Part shown: in pieces, positions 31,809 through 44,750 of the stretch
Layout of the letters: every line of letters begins with the position of its first letter
How positions within the stretch are numbered: position 1 is the stretch's first letter
DNA from: Branchiostoma floridae
Lineage: Eukaryota > Chordata > Leptocardii > Amphioxiformes > Branchiostomatidae
DNA length: 64,000 nucleotides
Assembly: GCF_000003815.2 (NCBI RefSeq)
Contig: NC_049984.1
Span: 11,220,718-11,284,717 of the forward strand
Reading direction: 5' to 3'
Made by a program: the position numbers and the translations under genes
Notes under the pieces: generated by a model
Seen by the model: the letters and a program-made list of their open reading frames with translations, nothing else
Database searches by the model: none
Told to the model about the DNA's origin: nothing

Positions 31809-34800
31809 TGAAAAGATATTATTTTGCCAACTCAGATGAACTTTCATGCTAATTATAAAGATATGTTGGCATAATTGTGAATTTCAGACAGTGAAAACAA
31901 GATAGAGAACTTTTGAACTTCCAAAGAATCCTGAATTTTGCTGCTAATACACGGTAATATACGTTGTACTTTGCTCTTCAACATTATAATTTTGCCGGCA
32001 ACATTTAATGATCATAATTCATATGCCCTGCTGTAAATAGCAGGGACTTTGAAATGTGGCGTTCTTTGATTGAATCGCTCAAAATTAATCCGTATCTTCA
32101 CGGCTGCAATAACAACTATCATTTTCATAACTAGACGGCAAATAAAATGACCATGACCAAACGGCACAGTGAAAGCTTCTTTGTATTGCATTTCATCGCT
32201 ATATACTAAAAATCGGCAGGGAACTCTGAGCGAGGGGATATCCGTATGTCTTTGTTGTCAGCTTTGTTTTGCTTTTTTCCCGAATGTAGTCTCAGTTAGC
32301 TCAGGTCTATACTGTACATGTGTGAGACATATGTAGCATGCTAGCTTATAACCGGTACATACTTTTATACCTCTTTCTTCTTACTCCACCGTGAAAATGA
32401 TAACATCTTCTCGAAATGCCTGGCACGTCCATATTTTACATACAAACTGGGCAATTATTGTCTAATCTTGATTCTACCTTCTGAGAAACCATGGTGGGAG
32501 GTTTCTATCAGGCGGGTTCTGCGAACGAAACGGTGCGTCAAGAGGGCACCGCGCGAAATTGACGAGGTCGCGGACTTTCGTACCCTGGAAGAGAGTATTG
32601 TTGTTGTTTCGGTGCAACGTCATACGTAAGTAAGTACTTCGTTTGAAATGGTTGTCGGGAAGCAAGCTTATCCTACACTAACGTAATGAGCGAAAACGGT
32701 GCGGTCGATGAACTGTTCTTGTCCGTCTCTGCAAATTCACTCATGTTGCTCCCAATACGCCGAGGTAATGCAATTCCCAACTGCAATGTCCGGGAACTTT
32801 CCAGAGGGTTTCGCTGGTTGCCCACATTTGTTTTCTACCTCAAGATCTAACGTTAGTATTGTACTCTTAGATTCACCAACACAAAATTGGATGACATGGA
32901 ACTTTGTCACGGAACGGTGCCCGATGTATACATTGAGTATGTTGCATGGAATTAAGCTGTTTGGTATCATCTTTCTATCTTTACGTAATAAGGATTCTGA
33001 TTTACTTATAGTCGTATAACAGGATATATCACCACACCATACCCTAGGGCAATGGTATATGGACTGCTCCATTTTGAAAGTCTCGGAGAATAAAATACCA
33101 CATCGATTACAAATGTTTCATTTGGAAAATCATTGGGGGTTTATTGGGGGTTTGTTATGTGGAACTATGAGTGGTGGAACACTCAGAGAATATAATAAAA
33201 ATAGGGAACAAATGTAGTCATACAGATATGATCACCCTCATAGAGCGATTAAAAAACTAATACGAGAATGTTCCTATTGAATCGTCAAGTGTTCATGTGT
33301 TCGTGTGTTTGTGTGCGTGTGCATGTGTGTGCGTGTGGGTAGATGTTTGTGTGTGCTTGTGCGTATGCGTTTGTGCGTTTGTGCGTGTGTGTAGAAGACC
33401 AGCATAATTCAAGAATGCCTGAGTGGATTGTCTTGATATTCGGTATGTCGGTAGGTCTTGATGAGACCTAGAAACGATTAGATTTTGGACTCCCTAGTGG
33501 CAACGAGAAAATTATCGGACTATTTGAACTTGTGACATACATAACCAAGGAAGGGAAAAACATTGATAGATGAAAACCGTGCAAATGAAGACCTAATGTG
33601 CATAATAGATGGAAAATGCTATATTGCCGTAGCGGTAAATTACAGGAATTTCAAACTTGTAACATTTGGAAGTTTCGTGAAGGTGAACATGCGAATGACG
33701 ACCTCATTTGCATAAATGATCAGAAATGCTAATATAGCCTTCTTTCTTAAGACTGTCCACTTTTGGGCGTCCGGGAAGTAACTAACTAAAACAATGATGT
33801 AATTTAAGAGCATTATTTGCACAATTAATGAGAAACACTTATGGCAAAGGTCGTGGACCTCTAGTTACCTATAATTTCTCTCAACCATTGGCTGACACCC
33901 TAACTATTGCGTGGAGTCAGTTATAATCTTTCCTTATCGGCAAGTTGACGTACGTCATAGAAATCTCAATTGCGAACATGGTCTACTTAACGACCAATCC
34001 AGATACATGTAGATCTATATTGACGTACGCCGGCCAAAGAGCCGTCCACTCTTAAATCCACTTGGCTCCATCGCCTAACGTGTGTAGCTGGTATCTTTCG
34101 CACGAACGTTGTAACCACAGCGTTCGTGTGGTGATTTACTAAAGCGCCTCAGGGCAAAGACTACTGGTGATATTCCGTACTTTATCATGATTGTGTGCGA
34201 AAGTGCCTCCTTAGGGTGCTACTTAATTCCAACCAACCACAACATTTATACCACTAACAACCATAAACCTTTCTCATGCCAGGTGTTTATACCTGGGGGT
34301 TACTGGTGCCTTATCTTTCCTTGCCAGGCGGGTGTTACAGACATTCAAATCTTCCTTTCGTAGCTTAGACGCAAGTACGCATTTTGGACCACCAGATACA
34401 TATCTATGATAAGTCTGAGCGTTAGTCGAGAGCATACATTTTGTCTTTCCCCAGTCATCAAGTAGGTATCTTTTTCCGACTTGCGCTGTTTGTCACCATC
34501 AAACATATAGGCGAGGTTTGTGTTTCAAAAAGAAATATTTTTCTTCCAACGTTTTTGCCCTAAAAAGAGGACCATTGCTCAGAAAATAAACATGAACGTT
34601 CCTAGTCCAATCGTCCGTGAACAGTGTAGAAGTATACGTTCTGTGAGCTGTCTAGCGTTATAGGGATTTATGTACATATAGCTTTCACATAATATCACGT
34701 AGCATGCCCGGATGTACTTGCTACACTGATCTCTTATGGCTGGCTTGTATTTATGTGACAGGGGGATGGCCGCCTCGTTTGTAAATGTGCCAGTGAAAAA

Positions 34801-35216
34801 TGTTGTTTATAAGTGGTCTGACCATTTCTACCCTCAACATGCAGCAAGATGGACATATTAACAATGATACACTAGCCTCAGGCCTTATACAGCTATCTAA
34901 ATTTATTTCTAGTCTCAGCCAGAGTCCATATGTTGTTGAAAGACAGTAGACCAAATAATTTGCCAAAGAAGTTCACCGGCCATATATATATAGGGCTATA
35001 GTAGGCTGCAAACTGTACTCCTATGGCCGACTAACTCCGCTAGCAAATTGTTGGGTCTGTGTGACTAATTTCTAATTTCTGTCTTCATTTCTCATCAATT
35101 CATATGCATGGAGTCTGGTAGAGATTCACTTCAACTCAATCCAGACTTCTTCGGATTTACAGGTCGTTGTTGTGATTTACGGTGTTTCGAGAAACCCGGT
35201 TGGTCTATAAATTACG
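31809..35216. other. Downstream of the SOCS-like gene; no gene recognised
   Basis: aataaa at 32140-32145 in plus orientation is a candidate poly(A) signal for the SOCS-like gene. A GT-rich low-complexity stretch lies at about 33290-33395. Remaining ORFs are short and featureless. Confidence 0.4.
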
Positions 35217-35429
35217 TAGCCTGGAGTCCAGCCTTGTTCGTTTTTGGTCCGCTCCCGATGGTCGTTGGAGGGGTAGTGACCTTCGGGAGCGGTCCAAAGC
35301 GAACAAGGCTNNNNNNNNNNNNNNNNNNNNNNNNNNNNNNNNNNNNNNNNNNNNNNNNNNNNNNNNNNNNNNNNNNNNNNNNNNNNNNNNNNNNNNNNNN
35401 NNNNNNNNNNAAGGCTGGACTCCAGGCTA
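35217..35429. mobile_element. Foldback (MITE-like) element interrupted by a gap
   Basis: The left end tagcctggagtccagcctt (35217 onward) is inverted as aaggctggactccaggcta (35411-35429). Inside, gttcgtttttggtccgctcc is inverted as ggagcggtccaaagcgaac. The flanks taaattacg and taaattatg look like a 9-bp target duplication with one mismatch. The 100-N gap (35311-35410) sits within the fold. Confidence 0.7.
35311..35410. other. Assembly gap (100 N)
   Basis: A run of N inside a foldback element. The strong hairpin probably explains the failed assembly. Confidence 0.95.
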
Positions 35430-37660
35430 TAAATTATGATCCTGGAACTGATTTCATCATCAAGTACTGGCCTGGTAGCATGGAGAAGTCTGAAGATAAG
35501 GCTATTCCGAATTGTAGCTTGTCTAGAATACCGGTTTCCTTTAAAAGTGAAAATGGAAATGAAAGATATTTGAGAGCGACAATACCTCAGGGCAAAGGTG
35601 TTCATTGTAGCCTGACTAACCCAAGCTCAACTCACGTCCTTAGATATACAGTTCACACATACATATGACAATAACAGTAGAACTAGAAGGTATCTTTCAG
35701 CTCGAGAGATGGTGGTACCAGTCTGGTGTCAGAGCCGTTGGCAGCATCTTGTTATATTTGTCAATGTACGTTGTGTAGGAGTTCAGAAAAGCAAATTCTG
35801 TGATGTTGTCGCGGTGAAGACTTTGCTGTTTTGAAGTGTTGCGTTCTCTCTATTATTAGAGGTCCATTGAGCCCCCGACAGCGAGAAATTGTACAACACA
35901 GGCTATTCATACTGATCTTGTGTCTTATGCTAGGTTGTCAAGTGTAGTGAGAACAAGATTAAGAAGAGTACTTAATCTTGTTACCTTTACTTAGCGCTGC
36001 ACCTCCCCAAGGTCAACAATACTTCCATAGAACTATTAAACGCCGTTTATTGTGTTCCGACTTTGATTTCACTTTCATTTTTCGGGGAGCCTTTCAGTTT
36101 CAAACATTTTTCAACGCTGACAACCGGCTTTGCAGATGGAATAGCCCAAAATAGTATTTATAGCTGCGAAGTATCTGCTCTGAAGCGGAACCACGAAAGA
36201 AATTCAAACAGTTTCAAACCTACATGAAACATTTCAAAAAGACGCCTTGTTCTATTTATAGTTTGTTTTCTGGTGTGGGAATTACGTGAATGGAATATAT
36301 TAGATCTCAGTGAACCATGTTCAATGTGATGGGGTAGAGTTTCAGGCCGGCGAAAAGTACGCTCGACTCTCGGGTGACTTATAGATCCGGCCACCTTCTG
36401 GCGATACGACCGAAGCTCGTCGACTGGGGCAGACCCACTTTCCACAAGGCTTAGGTCCAATTTCCGAAACGGGGCCCGGCCGGGCTGTTTGCGGAAACGA
36501 AAAATATACTAGTAACTGTTTACCAAGGAATATACACAAATTATGCCCCTAACTATAGTTCTGTGTGTTTTGTTGCCTTTCTTACCATATTTTTCGTTAC
36601 CGAAAGCTACTCGGCCGGATCCGGCCGGGTTAGGAAGTGGGACGGCCTAGGCCTTAGACGGCGATTGCGATGCGGTCTAGCTGCGGCCATGATTTCATAT
36701 CTGTTGTCTTTCATATGATTAGAATATAATGCAAAATTTATAACTGAAAAGCTGTAAAATGATTCGTTTTTTTTTAATCTATGAAATTCGTTGAACAATA
36801 TGTTTAGTGGTAGCGAGGTCACGACCCTGGTTTTAGGGGGTGGGATAAAAAATGAAAATTGAAATCCCGCTACAGCCAATTATTAATCAAGTCTCCCCCG
36901 ATCGACTTAACGTCACCAAAGTGCCCATTGTTCACAGTCTCTTTTGACTTATAGGTATTCTTTTTAATGTTCTTACCTACCAGGAAACCTAACTATCGTC
37001 CAGGCAGTGGTTTCTCAGAAGTCGTCTGGAACACCAGGAGACCGATAGTCTAGGTTAACCTCCAGGTGGTTGACAGGTGTCTGGTTATAGTTAGTCATCT
37101 GTCGTGGACAATAACTTAAGTGAAGTGCGGCCTAAAAACATCTAGGAGAATCCAGTCTTATATCAAGGTTGTCTTAGTTAACTTTAAATGGCGGTCATTT
37201 GAACAATCAAGCTACACCAAGCTTCATCAATGTTGTACGTCTTTAAGATTTCAGCCACTTAGATTTTCGGACGTTTTTGACATCATAAGCACAAAATTGT
37301 AAAAGTACACATTGTCTACGACATTATATTCAATGTATAACTTATGTTTCTTGGAGTAACAATCATCCTGCAATAATCAGTTATGTTTCTTGAAGTTACA
37401 TGTATAAGCCACCCACTTATAGTTAAGATGCAATGCTCTTTCGTTTAAAGTACCAAGACGTATCTACGCAAAGGCGAACGACCGCGGGTTACCCCGCTTT
37501 ATCCACCTTGTTATTTAACAAGCTTTATACGTATTATCTTAGGGACGTCGTGTGCGGCAAATTTAAATCTCCTGTGACGACAGCGGATGGTATCCAAGGA
37601 GAACTGGAAACGCAGCACATCCATTGTATCCATCACAAATTTTCTAGGCACTGGGGAAAT
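35430..37660. other. Intergenic; nothing recognised
   Basis: ORFs are short and lack recognisable domains. I see no clear repeat boundary. Confidence 0.4.
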
Positions 37661-38290
37661 TAAGTATATCCTCATTATTTCTAACGTTACCTCAAATGAA
37701 TCGTATCCCACTGTCATAACGGTGTGCAATATATACATAGTGGAAGAATATTGTGCACATGTGCATGTTAACGGTTAAAGCTTAGCAATTGCATATTATA
37801 TAGAATGGATAAAGTACGATGGGACGGTGGTCTTGTGGTTAGGGTTGTTGACTCAGAATCCGGAAGTGCTGAGTTTGAATCCCTGACAAATCCCAATGTT
37901 GTTCCCTTGGGAAAGGCTCTTTACACCAATTTCATCACTTGACTTTGGTTAGATGATCTTAGATGATGACCTGACTTCGGCTATCTAGTAACCTCCCCTC
38001 GATAGGATCTGTATCTGTATCTATATATTCGGTATATCCTCATTATTTCTAACGTTACCTCAAATGAATCGTATGCCACTGTCATAGCGGTGTGAATATA
38101 TACGTAGTGGAGGAATGTTGTGCAAATTTTAACATTTAAATATTAGCAATTGCATATTATAGAATGGATATAATACCCGCGGCCTGGAGGTACTGAGTTC
38201 GAATCGCTGACAAATCTTGATGTTGTGCCCTGTAGAAGGCTCTTTACACCAATTCCCTCACTTGACTCAGGTTAGACGATGACCTGACTA
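37661..38290 (+). repeat. Tandem duplication of a segment carrying a tRNA-derived SINE
   Basis: Two copies, about 37664-37990 and 38036-38290, start with the same tatcctcattatttctaacg and share long stretches (gcaattgcatattat, ggctctttacaccaatt, cacttgact). In copy A the central part, ggtcttgtggttagggttg followed by gagtttgaatccctg, resembles RNA polymerase III A and B boxes of a tRNA. Copy B keeps the B box (gagttcgaatcgctg) but has lost the A box region. Confidence 0.6.
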
Positions 38291-38409
38291 GCGTAACGGC
38301 CATTGGAGAGGATGTTGAACAGAGGTCCCGTGTTTGAGGATAAGTGTGGGGCCATCCCGACGTGATTGTAAATTGCATCTGGATATATATGCACGTTCTG
38401 ACGTGTACT

Positions 38410-38562
38410 CATCAGTACAGACCTGGTGTGTTATATCATGAGTCAGTTTACCGGTTATGCAATACAAACAAACAAATAAACAAAAACAAACGTGTTTTTA
38501 CAAACCTGGTGTGTTACGTCATGAGTCAGTTTACCGCGTATGTAATATACACAAACAAATAG
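38410..38562. repeat. Two tandem retroelement-like 3' ends
   Basis: acctggtgtgtta, then catgagtcagtttaccg and an aacaaacaaata tail, occur twice about 92 bp apart. This looks like a duplicated A-rich element tail. Confidence 0.5.
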
Positions 38563-39156
38563 ACACATAACAAGCATCCCTCGTGAATGGGATGTATCGA
38601 TTTAACAAGGAACTTTGTGTTTCTGTATCTCAATCAACTTTGCAAACTTTGCAGAACCTTGACAAAATTTACGAGCAGGGTCGGAGAAACAATTTGTCGC
38701 TGTCGCCTGGGCTTGAGGTGTCACACATACAATGCAACTGCAGCTAGCTGGCAACACAAGGACGTTTTCAACTTTTATGGAAAATTAAGAAGGAACGGAA
38801 ATGCCTCCTTTGGAAACTTTCTGGAGAAACGATTTAAAATAAAAAGGAGCTTACATAATATGACCATCAGTCTATTACTCCAAAAAGATACGAACTGATA
38901 AGATGTGACGTTGACGACTTTGACCAGACAGATGCAGATGGTAAGAATTAACCTGCCAACCTGGCTGTTTGATCCTATTACAGGTTGTTGACCCAGGTAA
39001 ACCGGAACTTCTAACATGTCAACAGCTTTATAAGAATAAGACAGATAGCATTGTTTTCTAGTTTTTGTAAATGGTTGCATAATTTATACAGTTGTAATCT
39101 AATGGGGGGTTTGTGCGCACATCATGAGTGAGTGAAAAATCCGGGGTGTAATAACA
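38563..39156. other. Intergenic; a 103-aa ORF without recognisable domain
   Basis: The ORF at 38587-38898 (+) is open but shows no family motif that I recognise. I see no splice or promoter evidence for a gene. Confidence 0.3.
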
Positions 39157-39382
39157 CCCCTTTCCACTAGGACAGCGCTCTCTCTGTGACCTAAAATTTG
39201 ACACATAGCTCAACGAATTGTATAGAAATGAAACAAATCTTTTTACACTTTATGTGTTTTGTTGTCTTCTAAGTCACACTTTTACGTTTTATATGATATA
39301 CCCAGTGTGAAAGCCAAGGTTACACATATCCTATTTAGGGCGCAGTGAAAGCGCAGCGCGATCGCCGTCTAGTGGAAAGGGG
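39157..39382. mobile_element. MITE with CCCCTTTCCACTAG ends
   Basis: The left end cccctttccactag (39157-39170) is perfectly inverted as ctagtggaaagggg (39369-39382), giving a 226-bp element without coding capacity. A related right end is at about 3815-3836. Confidence 0.65.
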
Positions 39383-39391
39383 GGTCTAAGG

Positions 39392-39460
39392 AATGAAAGA
39401 CCTTTATTGTACATTTATGCTCAAACAAGCTAAGTACAAGTCATAGTGATAGAGCACAAT
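39392..39460 (-). repeat. 3' end of a retroelement, minus orientation
   Basis: gaaagacctttattgtacat is the reverse complement of the atgtacaataaaggtctt element end seen at about 44605-44622. The body probably extends to the right, but its limit is not visible. Confidence 0.45.
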
Positions 39461-40639
39461 TCTTGACTTAAGAGAATGGTATCTTCAACGTCTACAGAGA
39501 CTAAGACATGCTAGTGTGTACAGGTTCAACTTTAGTTCTCACCTCTTGAGACACAATGATCCCGGTTACACAGTAAGATTCATTGAAAAGGTAAGATAAG
39601 GTCTGTGCCCGGAGTTGAGCAGTACTACTTTATAGAAATAAGATATTTGCAGTAAAAACTTTGTACATTTAATTTAAAATGGCCTTAGTATGACTAGATA
39701 AAACTTCTCATTTTTACCTCATTCTTTACTTCATGCTTGATACTCAAATCCGAACAAGTGAATTCTAATCTCTCCTTGAGTGAACAAATAGATTTCTGAA
39801 CTTTTCGCATATAGTATTTCTAAAGCTTCCCAAGTTGACATTCCTGTATATTAGTGGAAATAACAACACGGTGACAAAAGTTTTCAACCAGACTTTTGAG
39901 AGTATCATGTATACGTTGAAAAACAGAGTCGAGTAGATTTCGTTGCAGTCAACAGTCTAGTCCATCAAACCAAAATCGGTAAATATCCCTATCGGTAGTG
40001 GCAAATTAAAGTGTCTACAATGGGAGATGAACCATTTGCAATATAGCAAGAAGGTCATGAGCAAAACTGAAAACTACTAGTATTTTTTTCTTAAGGAAGA
40101 TACGAGATGTTGCCAAACCCGAAATTTTCTCACAGTTCCATCTGACCATTCAGAATTCTTTGCATAATTAGACAAAAAAGCATACTTTATATGTATGAAT
40201 GTCTTTCTGAACTTCTGGTGGTACCTTGCTCGATAATCTTAAGGACACAATATAGATATTTACTTTTTGACGGTCTATGTTATCACAACTACTTGTACCA
40301 CAATACCATACCCGGCCTATTTCATTGAGAAGGTCGCCCAACATCTGAGGAACCAGTAATAATTGTGCAGTTACCGTTGCTATGCGCTTTACCCCAACAA
40401 AGGGACGTTGCGCCTAGTATTTTTCCAGAACCAGATTCAGATTGAATTGTCAGACAATGGTAGGTCTGTCCCTTTGGCATCCAATTGCGCAGAAAAGGTA
40501 CCACCTGAAGGATTTCCAAGAAGACCGGCGTGCAGAAAGTTACATCTTATCGCCTGTTGACCTTCAGCTGTCAATCATCGTCCCCTACAGGTTCCTGCTG
40601 TGAAACGACTTTTGACCCTGACGGACAGGCGGGACCGTG
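39461..40639. other. Intergenic; nothing recognised
   Basis: No domain-bearing ORF. Part may be the body of the retroelement whose end is at 39392. Confidence 0.35.
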
Positions 40640-41830
40640 GGAGATGTGTAGCACGCTTCTAATGTTCACGAGAAGTCAAGCCGCTGTGAGAAGACGGAAA
40701 ACTGTGCTTTTATTGTATCAGACCGAGAAAAATAGTCTAAACTCGCGGCGTTCAAACCCTCACGGTCTGCATATACCTGACATCGAAAAGAACCTCAGAA
40801 AAATTTACATCTAATGTGTAGCACACTCCTAAAGTTCGTGAGAAGTCAAGTCGCTGTAACAAGGCCACAAGACGGGGAACTGTGCTTTGATTGTATCACA
40901 CGAAGGAAAATATTGTAAATCCACGGCGTTACCACAGTCTGCATACTTCCTCTCGAACCTCAGGAAAATTTACATCTAGTGTGTAGCACACTCCTAATGT
41001 ACGCGAGAAGGCAAGTCGCCGTGACAACGGGAAAAATGTGCTTTGCCAGAATATAAATGTATCAAACCAAGAAAAAACAGTGCACATCCACGGCATTATC
41101 ACCCTCACAGTCTGCATACCTTACCCCTAAAAGAACCTCAGAAGAATGTACATTTAATGTGTCGCGCACTCTTAATATTTGTGAGAAGTGAAGTCGCTGT
41201 GATGACGGATAAATGTGCTTTGCCCGAATATTAATGTATCAAAACGAGAAAAATAGTGTAAATCCACGGCGTTATCACCCCCACAGTCTGTATACCTTAC
41301 CCCTAAAAGAACCTCAGAAGAATGTACATTTAGTGTGTCGCGTACTCCTAATGTTCATGAGAAGTCGAGTAGCTTGACAAGGGGGGGATTTGTGCTTTTA
41401 TTGTATCAAACCGAGAAAGAAAGTGCAAATCCACGTACAGCTTTATAATCTTCACAGTCTTCTAGAGTGTAGCACACTCCTAATGTACGCGAGAAGGCAA
41501 GTCCCTGCGACGAAGGATAAATGTGCTTTGTCCGAATATTAATGTATCAGACCGAGAAAAATAGTGTAAATCCACATGTACAGTCTGCATACCTTACCCC
41601 CCTAAACGAACCTCAGACGTCAGATTTACATCTTAAGTGTCGCACACTCCTAAAGCTCGTGAGAAGTCGAGTAGCTTTAACAAGAGGGGATATAGTTTGA
41701 TTGCATGAGACTGAGAAAAATAGCGCAAATCCAAGATGTTCAACTGGCGTCCTCACATTGTACATACTTTACCTCACTTTACCTTAGAAAAAATTCAGAA
41801 GAATTTAGATCTGATAACTGTAACGGATGT
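40640..41830. repeat. Tandem satellite, about seven units of 130-180 bp
   Basis: A unit beginning gtgtagcacactcctaa and including gagaagtcaagtcgctgt, tgtgcttt, tgtatca, aaatccacggcgtta and cctcagaa recurs from about 40648, 40816, 40981, 41159, 41334, 41466 and 41637. Spacing varies between about 130 and 180 bases. The copies are 75-90 percent alike by eye. Short ORFs across it are artefacts. Confidence 0.8.
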
Positions 41831-44560
41831 GTTGCAGCCATGGCCGGGTTATGAGACGTGTGTAGCATGAAATATTGCCTTCCACGCGTGAAAAAAGAAG
41901 CCAATGGGAAATCGTTAGAATATGTTTATGTTTCGGGCTTTTGGTATATGGCAACGGTGTGTGCTATTTAGTTGGTCTCCTATCAACATCTTGAAGTCTG
42001 TTATTTGCAGACTTTGTAAAAAGAATGACTGCAGATCAAAAGCCTCCCTGTTCCATTTGCCACGAAGTCTTAATGGCGCATTGATTAACTTACTTGTTGT
42101 GGGCTTAGCCACTATGGAGACAAATATCGAACAAAGCCATCCCCTACATGGTCAGCTACATCTTAATTGAGATCTCTGTAAATCCCAGTAGCAATTCAGC
42201 TTGGCCAGCTCTCTTAAGTAGTGCGACCTGATTGTGTGGAGAGGGACCTTCTGAGAATGCAGGGACTCTTTACTCCTTCGTTCTAGTGTTACCCACATGC
42301 CCTTGGGCAGTTTTGCAGTGACAAGATGGGGAAGATAGTCTATATTTTACTCCGCTGAAACCATTAATTAACCTACAATGGAAACCATTTCGGAACTGCC
42401 ACAAAGCAAAATATTTAAGATGTACTGATATAATCTGGGGAAGACTGGCCTTGTAGTAATCTATAATTTTGAGTAATCTTGTATTCAGTGTTAAGAGCAC
42501 ACCTGTCCTATGTAATCCATCTATTGTGTTGCTTTTCCGGGTCGCTTGCCTTACAAATCATCGAGGGCAACTGAGTGTTGGCGAGTGGAGCATGCGTTCA
42601 TGTAATCTCGTTATAGTATTAAAAGGCGGTTGTTCGAAGATCTCAGGACATATCTAGAGTTTCCTGTGTGCCAAGGCGGTTATACTAATAAGGTTTTGAT
42701 CAGCATTGCATGTTCAAATGATCACTTCCTGTGTATACGATGATTGTGACCAGCATATGGACATATAGAACTGCGAAACTACAGATACAGACAATTAGAC
42801 AAATAAAATGCATTCACGAAAATAAGCAGTCTATTTCATGACTTGGACTGTCATGTCTGATTGACGACTAGTTCTACGACCTCTGACCTTTTCTTCCTGT
42901 CACACCGACAAGTTTGACCTTTGCGGTCGTCCTCCAAACTCACTTACTGCTACTCAAATAACTGTGGGACAATCCTGGACATACCCAAAGAAAGTCACAT
43001 GCTGAAAACACATGTACTCGTAACGTTACAAGAAGTGCCAAAAAAATGTTATGTTCAGACTTAGAACCATTTCTTCTCAAGGCCATGGGTTTTCTTTCCA
43101 ACTGTCCTCTAACGTTGAATTGGTCTATTCTGCATGTAGCCGATGCGCGACAGACTTCAAATCAAACTCTTCCCCTTGAAACCGATGTTGATATAGTATA
43201 TATATATACTGTCACATCTGTATACACTAAGGGCTCAGATCAAACACTCAGAAAAAAAATCGTTTTTGCAGACGGATTCGCTCGGATAGAATCCCACGAA
43301 ACTTAGTTCAATGTCTGAGGCATGTCTTACCAACAAGATGGATATGAAAAGTACAGCTGTCCAACCATTTCGATTAATTTTGTGTCACAGTAACACCTCA
43401 GGGTAAACGGATGTTTGGTGCGGCAACGTTGTGTGGTTTTCAACAGTTAACAGCGCCATCGTACGGATCATCAGGGATCAACAACGTAATTCGAGTCCCA
43501 AATTTAATTGGGTGTATTTCAATGTCATTCAAACATCCATCAATCAATCTAGCTTATGTTTCTAGCCCCAAAATTGCAGAGGGTGAAGGGAGCCTTTTCT
43601 TGACGAAAGCCCACTGCTTGGGGCGTTCCGACAAGAGATTTGTAGAATTACACAAGGTGCACAGTTTCCGAATTTACTAAGCTACTATTTTGCTGATTTG
43701 ATCATAGATAACATCCCCAAACTGATGTGACATGAATAAAAAGTTGGGTAAAAAAAGTTCCCTTCATTGTGAAATCTAATGGATATGAGTTATGCAAGTC
43801 ATGATCTAATTTGCATAACTAATGAGAAAACTGTACAATAAATGTTAATAAATAGACGAAGTTATATTCATACCAGTAACACACGTATGTTAGATAAAGG
43901 TGTATATTATCAGACATAGATTATGTAAATTTCGACATCTATTGCGTAAATGATAGCGAATAGCTTCCAGAAAAATCTTATCTGCAACATATTTGATTTG
44001 AACAGAGCAGATAATGAATTCACACATTCTATGCCAATAAGAGACGTCTAATCTTTACAAAGTGGAACTCATGTGATTCATTAGTTCCTTCTGTTGTATT
44101 AAAGCACAGCTGTTCGTTCAGGCAATGAAAAATGTCAAACTAAGCTCCTTGATTTAACAGGCGAAACAATATTGATCGTATTTCAAACTGCAATCACGCA
44201 ATGTCCGCTAGAGGCCCTCTTGAGCTGCAGGAGCCTGACCCTGGAGGGTCTGCATGAGGGGTACTGACAATGCTTTACACTGAATTTAGAAGAACCCTCT
44301 ACGCATTAGTCTGTGTGTAACACAAACTCCGCTGTCAAGGGCTGTAACTGGCCCCTCGCCGGTGGATCTTTGGCGGGCTGCTATAAGCGAGGTTCAATCA
44401 GGCTATCTACGCATCACGCTGAAAATAAAGTAAATAAATCACGGCCAAAAATATTGTCACATTGCTACGAACTAGGTGAATAAGACGACTTTCTCTTCGA
44501 ATTACTCGAAATAAAATAGGCCACCGGCTTCCTATTGACCATATTGAATCATTATATCAT
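41831..44560. other. Intergenic; nothing recognised
   Basis: Short ORFs (41922-42170, 43411-43680) carry no recognisable domain. There is no clear promoter or splice evidence. Confidence 0.35.
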
Positions 44561-44640
44561 GTTGTATCATTTGTTGTGACCTGTACTAAACCCAGTGGGT
44601 ATGAATGTACAATAAAGGTCTTCATTCATTCATTCATTGA
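44561..44640 (+). repeat. 3' end of a retroelement with (CATT)n tail
   Basis: atgtacaataaaggtcttc is followed by four cattcatt-type units, as at the end of a LINE or SINE. The same end is found in minus orientation at 39392. Confidence 0.55.
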
Positions 44641-44750
44641 AAGGAACGGGTTCGTCGAGACCCCCATGAAGGCCCTTTAATTTGTGCCCCGCTCAGCGAC
44701 CAGCAGACCATAAGGATCACACTTTCACTTTCGGCGGTAAAAATACAAGC

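Noticed and set aside
35108-35668. 186-aa plus-strand ORF
   Set aside because: It crosses an N gap and a foldback element; no domain.
38587-38898. 103-aa plus-strand ORF
   Set aside because: No recognised motif, no splice or promoter support; kept only as a note.
40530-41234. ORFs at 40530-40814 and 41043-41234
   Set aside because: They run through a tandem satellite and are not conserved between units.
40640-41830. Repeat array considered as CRISPR
   Set aside because: Units are 130-180 bp, diverged, with no short identical repeats and unique spacers, in a eukaryotic genome.
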